A stretch of 64,000 bases of DNA from an uncultured Prevotella sp. GTDB lineage: Bacteria; Bacteroidota; Bacteroidia; Bacteroidales; Bacteroidaceae. Shown here one piece after another: positions 53,114-62,278 of this stretch. Positions within the stretch are counted from its first letter, which is position 1. Each line of letters begins with the position of its first letter. Below the pieces are notes generated by a model that saw only the letters and a program-made list of their open reading frames with translations, was not told the origin of the DNA and ran no database searches. The translations under genes and the position numbers were made by a program. The stretch covers positions 62,001 through 126,000 of the forward strand of contig OMZO01000002.1 of NCBI GenBank assembly GCA_900315525.1, read 5' to 3'.

Positions 53114-53752
53114 TTATGCGTTTTCCCCATTCTTTTTCTTCAGTCTCGACTTCACGACGAAATAGACAATTGCCAGGACGATCAGGCCGATGATGGCAAT
53201 CTTGATGTATTCGGCATACTCGCTGATCTTGTCGTTCAGCTGGTCTTCAGGCACGATGGCGTGCAGGTACCAACCCATCGCTGCGAGTACACTATGCCAA
53301 CCGCCGGCACCGATAGTCGTAAACAGCAGGAACTTCCAGTAATTCATGCGAGCCAGACCTGCAGGAATGGATATCAGATGGCGGATGACCGGAACGAAGC
53401 GCCCCGTCAGTGTGGCAGCGACACCGTGCTCATCGAAGTATCTTTCACTCTTCTCGACTTTCTCTTGGTTTAGCAGACACATCTTGCCCCACTTGCTATT
53501 GGCAAACTTGTAGATGACTGGACGTCCTACATAGAGTGCCACAAAGTAGTTGATGCTGGCACCGACGTCGGCGCCTAAGGTCGCAAACAGCACAATGAGA
53601 AAGACATTCAGCGAACCGCTGGCGGCATGATAGGCCGCAGGGGTAACGACGAATTCTGAGGGAACCGGTACAACGGTACTCTCCAGCAACATCAGGACGA
53701 ATACGGTGGGATACCAGCCCAGACTGTTCAGTATGTTTGTAATGAAATTCAT
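53114..53752 (-). CDS. DedA family membrane protein
   Basis: A 212-residue protein with about five membrane segments and the DedA/VTT signature: ESTVVPVPSEFVVTPAAYHA, ATLGADVGASINYFVALYVG, then GRFVPVIRHLISIPAGLARM (the re-entrant loop motif with conserved Arg). DedA proteins are implicated in undecaprenyl-phosphate or phospholipid flipping, which would support glycan synthesis generally. It is 3 bases after the TPR gene in a glnS-TPR-dedA operon. Confidence 0.9.
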   Translation of the reverse strand: MNFITNILNSLGWYPTVFVLMLLESTVVPVPSEFVVTPAAYHAASGSLNVFLIVLFATLGADVGASINYFVALYVGRPVIYKFANSKWGKMCLLNQEKVEKSERYFDEHGVAATLTGRFVPVIRHLISIPAGLARMNYWKFLLFTTIGAGGWHSVLAAMGWYLHAIVPEDQLNDKISEYAEYIKIAIIGLIVLAIVYFVVKSRLKKKNGENA

Positions 53753-53755
53753 ATT

Positions 53756-55177
53756 CTATTGATTGCTTTTTTGTTTTGACATATATTCAACGTATGACTC
53801 AGGCGTCATTCCTTCTGGAAACAGACTGCCAAGAACGAGCTTCGCCTCTCGCGGATTGTGCTTCACGGCGAGTTCGAGATACTGCATGAACTCCTTCTCC
53901 TTTTTCAGTTCCCGACAGCAGAGGGCCATGTAGGAATAACCATCGTGCCAGTCTTTACCAGCATACTTGAAGAAATTCTTGAAGAGCAGATAGGATGATT
54001 GGTAATACTGATTGTCGTAGAGCGAAACGTTAATCCGGAGCATGGTCTTCGGAGCATTGTCGGAGAGCTGGAGGGCTTTCTTGAAGGCTTGTTCCGCTTT
54101 TTCCATATTGTTGTTATAGAGTAGGATGTGACCTCGTATAACCTCCATGTTGACGTGGTCGCAGTCGAGTAGCTCCGTCTTGTCTATATAGTAGAGCGCA
54201 TTGTCAAGCTGGTGCTGCTCACTATACGCAAAGGCCAGCTCTTGGTAGATCTCTGGCAGATATTGCGAATCTGGCTCTGCGACCTGCGCCCCCTTCTCTA
54301 GTACCTTGATGGCATCTGTGCTACGTCCGAGGTTGATGAGACAGGTGCCTTGATGGAGATAGCCGAAGTCGTCGTTGGGCATCATTTCCGAATAGCGTTG
54401 GAAATAGGAGTATGCCGATTCGAAGTTGCCCAGACTATACAGCCCATTCGCTTTCGAGAGTACTGATTCCGCATTGTTCGGGTTGATGGCGATGGCATAC
54501 TCGCTGCTGGTGATGGACGAGTTGTAGTCTTCGTTCATGAACTGGGCGTTGGCAAGCGCGTTCCAGTATCTGATGGAGTAGGGGTCGTGGTCGATCAGCT
54601 CGTTGAAGATCCGTTCGCTGTCCTTGTATTTCCCAAGTCCGAAAAGTGTGCAACCCATCAGTTCCTTGAACTCATCGGAGTCATCTCCCTTTGAACGGGC
54701 GATCCACTCGAAAGCCTTCTCGTGGAGATTGTAGTCTGAGAAGAGGTGGGCTACATCATAGACATAGTCTGTCAGCTCGTCGGGATAGACCTCTTTCAGT
54801 TGTTGCCTGAAGAGCTCGTCGGCCTCTTCGGCCTTGCCTTGACAGATCAGGATTTCTCCTTTGAAATAGAGACCCTCCTGACTGTCGATAGCCTCGATGC
54901 GTGTCTGATACTCATAGGCGGTTTCGTAGTCGTTCTGGGCCAAAGCCTCTCTTGCCTTATAGAGCAGGGGACCGATAGCGTCGGGATTGTATTTCAGAGC
55001 CAGTTCTATGGCCGCTTGTGCCTCATCATAGCGGCAGTAGAAATGATAATAGTCGGCAATGTCGGCCAAGTCGTCAGCATCCATATAGGCCGGATGCCCT
55101 GACTTGACTGACTCTTCGTATTGTTTCAGAATGTTCTTGAATTCCTTACTCTCGAAATATACCGACTCGTCTGCCAT
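53756..55177 (-). CDS. Tetratricopeptide-repeat protein
   Basis: A 473-residue cytoplasmic protein with about ten TPR units (for example YDEAQAAIELALKYNPDAIG, NYNSSITSSEYAIAINPNNA and NMEKAEQAFKKALQLSDNAP). No signal peptide or catalytic domain is seen. It is a scaffold for protein contacts of unknown partners. Its start overlaps the glnS stop by one base, so both are made from one mRNA. The same order in other Bacteroidales is plausible but was not checked. Confidence 0.85.
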   Translation of the reverse strand: MADESVYFESKEFKNILKQYEESVKSGHPAYMDADDLADIADYYHFYCRYDEAQAAIELALKYNPDAIGPLLYKAREALAQNDYETAYEYQTRIEAIDSQEGLYFKGEILICQGKAEEADELFRQQLKEVYPDELTDYVYDVAHLFSDYNLHEKAFEWIARSKGDDSDEFKELMGCTLFGLGKYKDSERIFNELIDHDPYSIRYWNALANAQFMNEDYNSSITSSEYAIAINPNNAESVLSKANGLYSLGNFESAYSYFQRYSEMMPNDDFGYLHQGTCLINLGRSTDAIKVLEKGAQVAEPDSQYLPEIYQELAFAYSEQHQLDNALYYIDKTELLDCDHVNMEVIRGHILLYNNNMEKAEQAFKKALQLSDNAPKTMLRINVSLYDNQYYQSSYLLFKNFFKYAGKDWHDGYSYMALCCRELKKEKEFMQYLELAVKHNPREAKLVLGSLFPEGMTPESYVEYMSKQKSNQ

Positions 55178-56940
55178 TACTTATTGATCTTTGCCCAAGT
55201 GTCCTTCAGACCGACCGTCTTGTTGAAGACCGGCTTCTCTGGTGTAGAATCAGTATCGGGCGTGAAGTAGCCGATACGTTGGAACTGCAGATAGGTCAGC
55301 GGCTTCATCGTAGCAGCGAATGGCTCGATATAACAGTTTTGCAGGATGCTCAGTGAGTTGGGGTTGATCATCTGCTTCATGGCTGTCACAGCGTCGCAGT
55401 TCTGCTCTTCGCGAAGCTCGGCCAGTGTGTCACGCGGATTCTCAACCTTCCACAGACGGTCGTACAGGCGCACTTCGGCCTTGACTGCATTGTGGCAGCT
55501 CACCCAGTGTAGCGTCTTGCCCTTGATCTTGCGATTGGAACCGGGCAGCCCGCTGCGCGATTCGGGATCGTAGGTGCAGTAGATGGTGGTGATGTTGCCG
55601 TTCTCGTCCTCATCACAGGGATGCTCCTCGTCGCATTTGATGATATAGGCATTCTTCAGGCGTACTTCCTTGCCTGGTGCCAGACGCATGAACTTCTTGT
55701 CGGCTTCCTTCATGAAGTCGTCGCGCTCGATCCAGAGCTCACGGCTGAATTCCACCTCATGTGTGCCGTCGGCCTCGTTCTCAGGATTGTTGACGGCCGT
55801 CAGCTGCTCGAATTGGTTCTCTGGGTAGTTCGTCAGTACGACCTTCACGGGATCCAGTACGGCGCTTACGCGGATGGAACGGCTGTTCAGATCGTCGCGT
55901 ACGGCACTTTCCAGCAGCGCCATATCGTTCAGCGCGTCAATCTTGGTGTAGCCGATCTTGTCGATAAACTTGATGATGCTCTCGGGGCTGTAGCCACGAC
56001 GGCGGAAACCGCAGATGGTCGGCATACGGGGATCGTCCCAACCGTTTACCAGCTTCTCGTTGACGAGGGCCAGCAGGTTGCGCTTCGACATCAGCGTATA
56101 GTTCAGGTTCAGCTTGTTGAACTCTGTCTGTCGTGGGCGGTTGTCCTCGATATTGTCTGTCTCACCCTTCCATTCTTTCATCCAGGTGACAAAGAGGTCG
56201 TAAAGGGGACGGTGCTCTACGAACTCGAGCGTACACCATGAGTGGGTGACTCCCTCGAGGTAGTCGCTCTGTCCGTGCGTGAAATCGTACATCGGGTATG
56301 CGTTCCACTTGTTGCCGGTACGGATATGGGGGATGTTGAGCACACGGTAGATCAGCGGGTCGCGGAACAGCATGTTCGGATGGGCCATATCAATCTTGGC
56401 GCGAAGTACCAGTGTGCCTGGTTCGCACTTGCCGCTGTTCATGAACTCAAAGAGGCGCAGGTTCTCTTCGACGGGACGGTCGCGGAACGGACTGTTGGTT
56501 CCCGGGCTGGTCGTCGTACCTTTCTGCTGGGCGATGACCTCTGAGCTCTGCTCGTCGACATAGGCGCGGCCTTGCTGGATGAGCCATACGGCAAAGTCCC
56601 ACAACTCCTGAAAGTAGTCGCTGGCATAATAGACGTTGGCCCACTGGAATCCCAGCCACTTAATGTCGTTCTCGATGCTCTCGATGTATTCGGTATCCTC
56701 TTTGATGGGGTTTGTGTCGTCGAAACGGAGGTTACAGGTGCCGCCATATTTCTTGGCCAGTCCGAAGTCGATGGCGATGGCTTTGGCGTGACCGATATGC
56801 AGGTAGCCATTGGGCTCTGGTGGGAAACGGGTCTGTAGTCTGCCGCCGTTCTTGCCGGCTGCAAGGTCGTCTTTCACCTTCTGCTCAATAAAGCTTACTG
56901 ATTTCTTCTCTTCACTTTCATTAATGATTTTCTCTTCCAT
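55177..56940 (-). CDS. glnS: Glutaminyl-tRNA synthetase
   Basis: A 587-residue class I aminoacyl-tRNA synthetase. It has PPEPNGYLHIGHAKAIAIDF (HIGH), RFDDTNPIKEDTEY, TLMSKRNLLALV (the KMSKS-like MSKR), and GWDDPRMPTICGFRRRGYSP, the GlnRS signature, plus a two-part anticodon-binding beta-barrel from about 350. Length is normal. It is first in a glnS-TPR-dedA operon with a promoter just upstream. Confidence 0.95.
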   Translation of the reverse strand: MEEKIINESEEKKSVSFIEQKVKDDLAAGKNGGRLQTRFPPEPNGYLHIGHAKAIAIDFGLAKKYGGTCNLRFDDTNPIKEDTEYIESIENDIKWLGFQWANVYYASDYFQELWDFAVWLIQQGRAYVDEQSSEVIAQQKGTTTSPGTNSPFRDRPVEENLRLFEFMNSGKCEPGTLVLRAKIDMAHPNMLFRDPLIYRVLNIPHIRTGNKWNAYPMYDFTHGQSDYLEGVTHSWCTLEFVEHRPLYDLFVTWMKEWKGETDNIEDNRPRQTEFNKLNLNYTLMSKRNLLALVNEKLVNGWDDPRMPTICGFRRRGYSPESIIKFIDKIGYTKIDALNDMALLESAVRDDLNSRSIRVSAVLDPVKVVLTNYPENQFEQLTAVNNPENEADGTHEVEFSRELWIERDDFMKEADKKFMRLAPGKEVRLKNAYIIKCDEEHPCDEDENGNITTIYCTYDPESRSGLPGSNRKIKGKTLHWVSCHNAVKAEVRLYDRLWKVENPRDTLAELREEQNCDAVTAMKQMINPNSLSILQNCYIEPFAATMKPLTYLQFQRIGYFTPDTDSTPEKPVFNKTVGLKDTWAKINK

Positions 56941-56968
56941 ATATCCTTGATATTTCTATTTTTGGCTG

Positions 56969-57002
56969 CAAAATTACGAAAAATATTCGAAATAACATCA
57001 AA
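56969..57002 (-). promoter_or_regulatory. Promoter of the glnS operon
   Basis: On the minus strand: TTTG at 56999-57002, a 22-base spacer and a perfect TAnnTTTG (TAATTTTG) at 56969-56976, 28 bases before the glnS start. Confidence 0.6.
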
Positions 57003-57011
57003 TCATTTATT

Positions 57012-58049
57012 TTATTTAATTCCTCGGTCGTTGAGGGCCTTGGAATATTTGGCCGCATTCCTGAGGTGCTCCTGATAGGTAGCGGCGAAATTATGGGTAC
57101 CGGAGAAGTCTTCTTTGGCACACATATACAGATAGTTGTGCTCCACGCGGTTCAGTACGGCGTTGATGCCGGCGACGGAGGCTATCTTGATGGGGCCGGG
57201 AGGCAGTCCGATGTTACGATAGGTGTTGTAAGGACTGTTGTAGGTCAGCATATCGTGATAGATGCGACGCAGTGCAAAGTCCTGAAGGGCGAATTTGACG
57301 GTGGGGTCTGCCTGAAGGGGCATCCCTTTGTTCAGACGGTTGATATACATACCTGCGATCATCGGTTTCTCAGCATTGTTGGCTGTCTCCTCGTCGATGA
57401 TGCTGGCCAGCGTGCAGACTTCGTTCGGGGTGAGACCGATGGCCTTTGCCTTTGCCGTACGGTCGGCATCCCAGAAGTGGTCGTGCTCTTTATGCATGCG
57501 GGCCATCAGGTTGTCCAGCGACGTGTTCCACCACACCTCATAGGTGTTGGGCACGAAAAGACAGACGATATTGGCTGGGTCGTAACCCAGCTTGGCGCAA
57601 AACGATGAGTCCTTGAGCAAGATGGCGACAGAGGCGCTGTCAAGCATCAGTTTCTTTGACAAAGCACCGGCCAGTCTGTCTGTCGTCCGGCTCTCCGGAA
57701 TGGTCAGCATGACTGGACTCTGATGACCGTTCTTCAGATGACGGAAAACCGTTATGGTACTCTCGTCGGGGCGCACTTCGTATCGACCGCTCCGGATGTG
57801 GTCTGCATAACCGCTGTGGCGGGCCATCAGCCGAAATGCCGTGATAGCCCGTTCTGTGGAGAATGCTGATAATTTCTTTGACACATCGTCCAGATTGTCG
57901 GTGTCGTAGATATAGACATATTCCGTCTTGTCAGACTGGGAGAAATTACCTACGAAATAGTAGATACACAATCCAATGATACATGCTACGCAGATAACGA
58001 TGGCTATCAGGTAATGCTGCTTTTTTATTGCTTTCATCTCGATGTTCAT
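57012..58049 (-). CDS. mltG: Endolytic peptidoglycan transglycosylase MltG
   Basis: A 345-residue inner-membrane protein with one N-terminal helix (about 12-34) and a periplasmic YceG domain. The catalytic Glu is in LASIIDEETANNAEKPMIAG; LFVPNTYEVWWN, LQADPTVKFAL and GLPPGPIKIASVAGINAVL are other MltG signatures. It cleaves nascent glycan strands. The start at 58049 or 58037 (MKAIKKQ) is possible; the ATG at 58064 is excluded because it overlaps a TAACTTTG box at 58062-58069. Confidence 0.92.
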   Translation of the reverse strand: MNIEMKAIKKQHYLIAIVICVACIIGLCIYYFVGNFSQSDKTEYVYIYDTDNLDDVSKKLSAFSTERAITAFRLMARHSGYADHIRSGRYEVRPDESTITVFRHLKNGHQSPVMLTIPESRTTDRLAGALSKKLMLDSASVAILLKDSSFCAKLGYDPANIVCLFVPNTYEVWWNTSLDNLMARMHKEHDHFWDADRTAKAKAIGLTPNEVCTLASIIDEETANNAEKPMIAGMYINRLNKGMPLQADPTVKFALQDFALRRIYHDMLTYNSPYNTYRNIGLPPGPIKIASVAGINAVLNRVEHNYLYMCAKEDFSGTHNFAATYQEHLRNAAKYSKALNDRGIK

Positions 58050-58061
58050 TAAAAATTGCTG

Positions 58062-58069
58062 CAAAGTTA
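58062..58069 (-). promoter_or_regulatory. -7 box of mltG
   Basis: A perfect TAnnTTTG (TAACTTTG on the minus strand), 12 bases before the start at 58049. It decides against the upstream ATG at 58064. Confidence 0.45.
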
Positions 58070-58111
58070 CAAAAAAGTCTCAACTCATAACTCTGAATTC
58101 CAACTTTTTTG

Positions 58112-58119
58112 TATCTTTG
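58112..58119 (+). promoter_or_regulatory. -7 box of malQ
   Basis: A perfect TAnnTTTG (TATCTTTG), 18 bases before the ATG at 58138. No clear TTTG at the usual distance. Divergent from mltG. Confidence 0.5.
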
Positions 58120-58137
58120 CAATGAAATATTGAGCAT

Positions 58138-60768
58138 ATGAAGTTGAAATTCACTATAAACTATGGTACCCAATGGGGCGAGAACCTCTGGGTGGTGATC
58201 ACCTACAGGAGCCTCGACGGGACAGAGAAGAGCCGCCGGCAGATGATGACGACGACTGATGGCTGGCAGTGGGAACTCGAGACCTCTGCGGTCGAGTCGC
58301 GCCAGCATCCGATAGCCTCCTTCTCTTACTATTATCAGGTGGAAGACGCTGATGAGAACGTGCTCCGTCGCGAATGGACGGCCGTTCCCCGCGTCTATTA
58401 CTTTGACCCTTCGAAGAATTACGTGCTGGCTGACCAGTGGCGGGAGATCCCCTTGCAATATCATCTTTACAGTCGTGCCTACCAGACGATGGAACATATG
58501 TCGTGCGACGAGGAGGTCAAGGCCTTGCGCGTGCCTTTGTACCGCAAGACGATCCTGTTTCGCGTGTCGGCGCCGCAGCTGAAGTCCGGACAGGCGATGG
58601 CCGTTGTCGGCAGTCATCCGGCTCTGGGCAGTTGGAATCCTACACGCTATCTGAGGATGGAGTATCTGGGACGCTACGACTGGCTGTTGTCCGTCAATGT
58701 GGATGCTATCCCGCTGCCGATAGAGTATAAGTATGTTATTATCGACGATGCGACGCATACCCTGATAGCCTGGGAGGAGGGTGACAACCGCACGACGGAG
58801 AGCCTGATATCTTCTGACCAGATGGGTATTCCCGACGGTACTGTGGTCGTTGCCTATGGTGAGACGCTGAGGGTGAAGGAGCAGACGTGGCGGGCGGCTG
58901 GTGTCGTGGTGCCGGTGTTCTCGCTGAGGAGTGAACATTCCTATGGCGTTGGTGACTTCGGCGACCTGAAGCGGTTTGTCGACTGGGTGGCTGCCACAGG
59001 CATGAGGATGATTCAGCTGCTGCCCGTCAATGATACCACCAACTCGCACTCCTGGAGCGATTCCTATCCTTATAACATCGTCTCGGCCTTTGCGCTCCAC
59101 CCGCAGTATCTGGATCTTGAGGCACTGGGCATCCTGAAGAATAAGACGAAGATGACAGCCTTCCGCCGTCAGCGTCAGGAACTCAACGCCCTCGGCTATT
59201 CCGACTACGAGGCTGTTGCTCGTGTCAAGGAGAGCTATGTTGCAGAACTTTTTGCTGAGCGCGGTCAGCAGACGCTGGACTCGAAGGATTTCAAGACGTG
59301 GTTTGACGACAATAAGGATTGGCTCGAACCCTATGCCCTCTGGTGTGCAAATCACTCTTCACTATCCACTCTTCACTCTTCCCTTATCTATTACGTCCAG
59401 TATCATCTTCATTGTCAGTTGAAGGCGGCTGCCGACTATGCCCGTTCGAAAGGTATTGTGCTGAAGGGCGACGTGCCCATCGGCGTGAACCGTGAGAGTG
59501 TGGAGACGGCCACTCGTCCGGAACTATTCCATCTGGATGCCCAGACGGGAGCACCGCCCGATGCTTTCTCGCTGAACGGACAGAACTGGGGCTTCCCGAC
59601 ATACAGGTGGAGTCCGAAGCTGACAGCTTGGTTCCGTCATCGCCTGCGCTGGATGGAGCAGTATTTCGACGCCATCCGTATCGATCATGTGCTGGGATTC
59701 TTCCGTATCTGGGAGATACCGAATGAATACCTCTTCGGCCTCATGGGACATTTCTCGCCGGCTCTGCCGATGACGGTAGGGGAGATTGAGTATTTCGGAC
59801 TCCCGTTCCGCAAGGAACTGCTGACGCGTCCATTCATCAACGACCGCGTGCTCGACCGTCTCTTCGGTATGCATGCGCCCTATGTCCGCGAACACTTCCT
59901 GGTGCCGCGCAGCTATGGGTTCTATGACCTGAAGCCGGAGTATGACACGCAGAAGAAGATCCGTGACTGTTTCGAGGGAAAGGGCGATGAGAACAGCCTC
60001 TGGATCCGTGACGGCCTTTATCGGTTGGTCAGCAACGTGCTGTTCCTCGAGGATTCCGAGCAGCCCGGCATGTATCATCCGCGCATCGGTGCCTATCAGG
60101 AGTCGGTCTATGAGGCCTTGACGGCCGAGGAAAAGGATGCCTATCTGCGTCTCTACAACAATTACTATTATCAGCGTCATAATATGTTCTGGGGGGCTAA
60201 TGCCATCCACAGGCTGAAGGATGTCTTTGGCGGTACCCGGATGCTGTGCTGTGCCGAGGATCTGGGGATGCTTCCCGACTGTGTGGCGCCTGTGCTCGAC
60301 CAGTTGCGCGTGCTGACGCTGGAGATTCAGTCGATGCCGAAGCAGAGCGGCTTTGAGTTTGCCCACCTTGACGGTAACCCGTATCGGAGTGTGGCCACCT
60401 TCTCGACGCATGATATGCCGCCCTTGCGACTTTGGTGGGAGGAGAGTCCGGAGCGCACCCAGCGCTACTATGTCTCGATGCTCCAGAAACAGGGACGCGC
60501 CCCTGAGCACTTGCCTGCCCATCTGGCCGAGGAGATCATCGCGCGTCATCTCTATTGTCCGTCGATGCTCTGTCTGCTGTCTCTGCAAGACTGGCTGGCG
60601 ATGGACGGCGAGCTGCGCTCGAAGTCACCGCGCGAAGAACGTATCAATGTGCCCAGCGACCCTTACAACCACTGGAAATACCGTATGCATCTTACGATCG
60701 AGGAACTGCTCAAGGCCGATAAGTATAATAATAAGGTGCACACGATGATTACCCGTAGCAAGCGATGA
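58138..60768 (+). CDS. malQ: 4-alpha-glucanotransferase with N-terminal starch-binding domains
   Basis: An 876-residue protein: two CBM20-like domains (about 1-115 and 135-255; AVVGSHPALGSWNPTRYLRM in the second), then a GH77 domain. Catalytic residues are Asp516 in RIDHVLGFFR, Glu707 in CCAEDLGMLP and Asp759 in FSTHDMPPLR. It rearranges maltodextrins in glycogen/starch metabolism. At residues 405-418 a Ser/Leu/His-rich stretch (NHSSLSTLHSSL) is encoded by short CTCTTCACT-like repeats (59353-59388) and looks inserted into a loop. It overlaps gph by 4 bases (ATGA). Confidence 0.93.
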   Translation: MKLKFTINYGTQWGENLWVVITYRSLDGTEKSRRQMMTTTDGWQWELETSAVESRQHPIASFSYYYQVEDADENVLRREWTAVPRVYYFDPSKNYVLADQWREIPLQYHLYSRAYQTMEHMSCDEEVKALRVPLYRKTILFRVSAPQLKSGQAMAVVGSHPALGSWNPTRYLRMEYLGRYDWLLSVNVDAIPLPIEYKYVIIDDATHTLIAWEEGDNRTTESLISSDQMGIPDGTVVVAYGETLRVKEQTWRAAGVVVPVFSLRSEHSYGVGDFGDLKRFVDWVAATGMRMIQLLPVNDTTNSHSWSDSYPYNIVSAFALHPQYLDLEALGILKNKTKMTAFRRQRQELNALGYSDYEAVARVKESYVAELFAERGQQTLDSKDFKTWFDDNKDWLEPYALWCANHSSLSTLHSSLIYYVQYHLHCQLKAAADYARSKGIVLKGDVPIGVNRESVETATRPELFHLDAQTGAPPDAFSLNGQNWGFPTYRWSPKLTAWFRHRLRWMEQYFDAIRIDHVLGFFRIWEIPNEYLFGLMGHFSPALPMTVGEIEYFGLPFRKELLTRPFINDRVLDRLFGMHAPYVREHFLVPRSYGFYDLKPEYDTQKKIRDCFEGKGDENSLWIRDGLYRLVSNVLFLEDSEQPGMYHPRIGAYQESVYEALTAEEKDAYLRLYNNYYYQRHNMFWGANAIHRLKDVFGGTRMLCCAEDLGMLPDCVAPVLDQLRVLTLEIQSMPKQSGFEFAHLDGNPYRSVATFSTHDMPPLRLWWEESPERTQRYYVSMLQKQGRAPEHLPAHLAEEIIARHLYCPSMLCLLSLQDWLAMDGELRSKSPREERINVPSDPYNHWKYRMHLTIEELLKADKYNNKVHTMITRSKR
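59353..59388 (+). repeat. CTCTTCACT-like short repeats inside malQ
   Basis: Pyrimidine-rich direct repeats with unit close to CACTCTT or CTCTTCAC, in frame within malQ. Three imperfect copies are visible (CACTCTTCACTATC, CACTCTTCAC, CTCTTCCC). Confidence 0.6.
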
Positions 60769-61409
60769 GATACCAGACTTACGTATTTGACCTTGACGGT
60801 ACGCTGCTCGACACCCTTGGTGATCTGGCGGCTTCTACCAACTACGCGTTGCGGACGCACGGAATGCCCGAACACTCACTGGATGATGTCCGCCGCTTCG
60901 TCGGAAATGGTGTCCGCGTGCTGATGGAACGGGCCGTTCCGCAAGGGGCAGAGAACCCGCAGTTCGAAGCTGCCTTCCAGACGTTCCGGGAGCATTATAT
61001 GCAGCACTCCCTTGATACCACAAAGCCTTATGACGGCATCCTCGAAACGTTGGAGACGCTCAAGGCCGAAGGCTGCCGTCTGGCGGTGGTGAGCAATAAG
61101 ATGATGGCTGCCACACAGGAGCTTTGCCGTCATTTCTTCCGCGACACGATAGAGGTAGCTATCGGTGAGCACGAGGCACAGGGGATTCGCAAGAAACCGG
61201 CTCCTGATACCGTCAATGAGGCCTTCCGGCAGCTCGGCGTGGGGAAGGAGAGGGCTGTCTATGTCGGCGACAGCGATGTGGATATCCTGACGGCCCGCAA
61301 TAGCGGCCTGCCTTGTATCAGCGTGCTCTGGGGTTTTCGCGACCGCGACTTCTTGATACAACACGGGGCAGAGACTTTCATCTCCGCCCCGTCAGAATTG
61401 CTGTTGTAA
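60765..61409 (+). CDS. gph: HAD-family phosphatase, phosphoglycolate phosphatase-like
   Basis: A 214-residue HAD subfamily IA protein: motif I FDLDGTLLDTLG, motif II VVSNK, and motif III/IV YVGDSDVDILTARNSG. The cap is the helical type of Gph/PGP. It probably hydrolyses 2-phosphoglycolate or a related sugar phosphate; the substrate is not certain. Its ATG overlaps the malQ stop (ATGA at 60765-60768), giving a two-gene operon. Confidence 0.85.
   Translation: MRYQTYVFDLDGTLLDTLGDLAASTNYALRTHGMPEHSLDDVRRFVGNGVRVLMERAVPQGAENPQFEAAFQTFREHYMQHSLDTTKPYDGILETLETLKAEGCRLAVVSNKMMAATQELCRHFFRDTIEVAIGEHEAQGIRKKPAPDTVNEAFRQLGVGKERAVYVGDSDVDILTARNSGLPCISVLWGFRDRDFLIQHGAETFISAPSELLL
61363..61392. terminator. 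GC-rich hairpin at the gph/ribE convergence
   Basis: ACGGGGCAGAG (61363-61373) can pair with CTCCGCCCCGT (61382-61392), with one mismatch and an 8-base loop. It sits at the end of gph near the convergent ribE stop. There is no T-run on either side, so terminator function is uncertain. Confidence 0.3.
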
Positions 61410-61417
61410 AGGGAATC

Positions 61418-62017
61418 CTATAACTGTTGTAGTCTGGCAATGTATTTGCCTAAGATGTCGAACTCGAGGTTGACGACGGTGCCCACCTTGATGTCGCAGA
61501 AATTGGTGTGCTCGAAGGTGTAGGGGATGATGGCCACCTGGAACGTATTGCTCGTCGGATTGCACACCGTGAGACTCACGCCGTTGACGGTGACGCTGCC
61601 TTTATCTACGGTGAAGTAGCCCTTCTTCGCCATCTCTCTGTTCTCCGGATACTCAAAGGTGAAATAGGTGCTGCCGTCGGCATCTTCCATCGCGATGCAC
61701 TTGGCCGTCTCGTCGACGTGTCCCTGTACGATATGACCGTCCAGACGACCGTTCATCAGCATCGAGCGCTCCACGTTCACCTTGTCGCCTATCTGCAGCA
61801 GACCCAGGTTCGTGCGGTCCAGCGTCTCTTTCATCGCTGTCACCGTATAGGTGCCGTTCTCTATCCTGACCACCGTGAGGCAGACGCCGTTGTGGGCGAC
61901 GCTCTGGTCGATCTTCAGTTCGTCGACAAATGAGCATTTCAGCGTGAAATCGATATTCTCCCTGTCTTTTTGAATAGCTACAACCGTAGCAAACTCCTCG
62001 ATAATTCCAGAAAACAT
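61418..62017 (-). CDS. ribE: Riboflavin synthase, alpha subunit
   Basis: A 199-residue enzyme with two lumazine-binding repeats: NGVCLTV in the first and NGVSLTV in the second, starting MFSGIIEEFATVVAIQKDRE. It makes riboflavin from two 6,7-dimethyl-8-ribityllumazine molecules. Length is standard. The GHVDETAKCIAMEDADGS segment carries the usual H-V-D motif. The upstream 260 bases hold a structured RNA gene rather than an FMN riboswitch. Confidence 0.93.
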   Translation of the reverse strand: MFSGIIEEFATVVAIQKDRENIDFTLKCSFVDELKIDQSVAHNGVCLTVVRIENGTYTVTAMKETLDRTNLGLLQIGDKVNVERSMLMNGRLDGHIVQGHVDETAKCIAMEDADGSTYFTFEYPENREMAKKGYFTVDKGSVTVNGVSLTVCNPTSNTFQVAIIPYTFEHTNFCDIKVGTVVNLEFDILGKYIARLQQL

Positions 62018-62043
62018 AATTATTCAGTATTTAGCTTTTCACG

Positions 62044-62240
62044 AAAAAAAAGCGGGTACGTGCCGATGATTTGGTGAAAACTCCTGTTTCACACGATATG
62101 AGTGCTCCCTGCTGTTGTAATCCACCGGCATTACTGCTCTCCTGTGAAGGATGGACTGTGGCCCGCCATTGGCAAGGGAAACGGTCTCAAAGTTTTTTTT
62201 AATGTAGAGTATCCCGATCTATGCGGCACGACCCGTATTC
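62044..62240 (-). ncRNA. Structured small RNA, 6S RNA candidate
   Basis: Read on the minus strand, a transcript of about 190-200 bases starts just after a consensus promoter and ends in eight T (62044-62051). A closing stem joins 62224-62235 to 62053-62065 (12 pairs, one bulge). Nested inner pairings are visible (AAAACT with AGTTTT, GTTTC with GAAAC, TCCCT with AGGGA), enclosing an asymmetric bubble whose 3' side holds a small hairpin (GCAC/GTGT). A long rod with a central bubble and terminal stem is the plan of 6S RNA. No coding frame fits. The identity is inferred from structure, not from a covariance search. Confidence 0.55.
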
Positions 62241-62246
62241 TGGGTG

Positions 62247-62278
62247 CAAAGGTAAGGCTAATTCGTGAATCAGCCAAA
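62247..62278 (-). promoter_or_regulatory. Promoter of the structured RNA gene
   Basis: On the minus strand: TTTG at 62275-62278, a 20-base spacer and a perfect TAnnTTTG (TACCTTTG) at 62247-62254, just ahead of the RNA's closing stem. Confidence 0.68.

Noticed and set aside
57946-59355. A 469-codon minus-strand frame spanning the mltG/malQ divergent region
   Set aside because: It crosses two clear genes and both promoter boxes, and its translation has no recognisable motifs.
61508-61933. Plus-strand frame of 141 codons opposite ribE
   Set aside because: It is antisense to the conserved riboflavin synthase repeats, without its own start signals.
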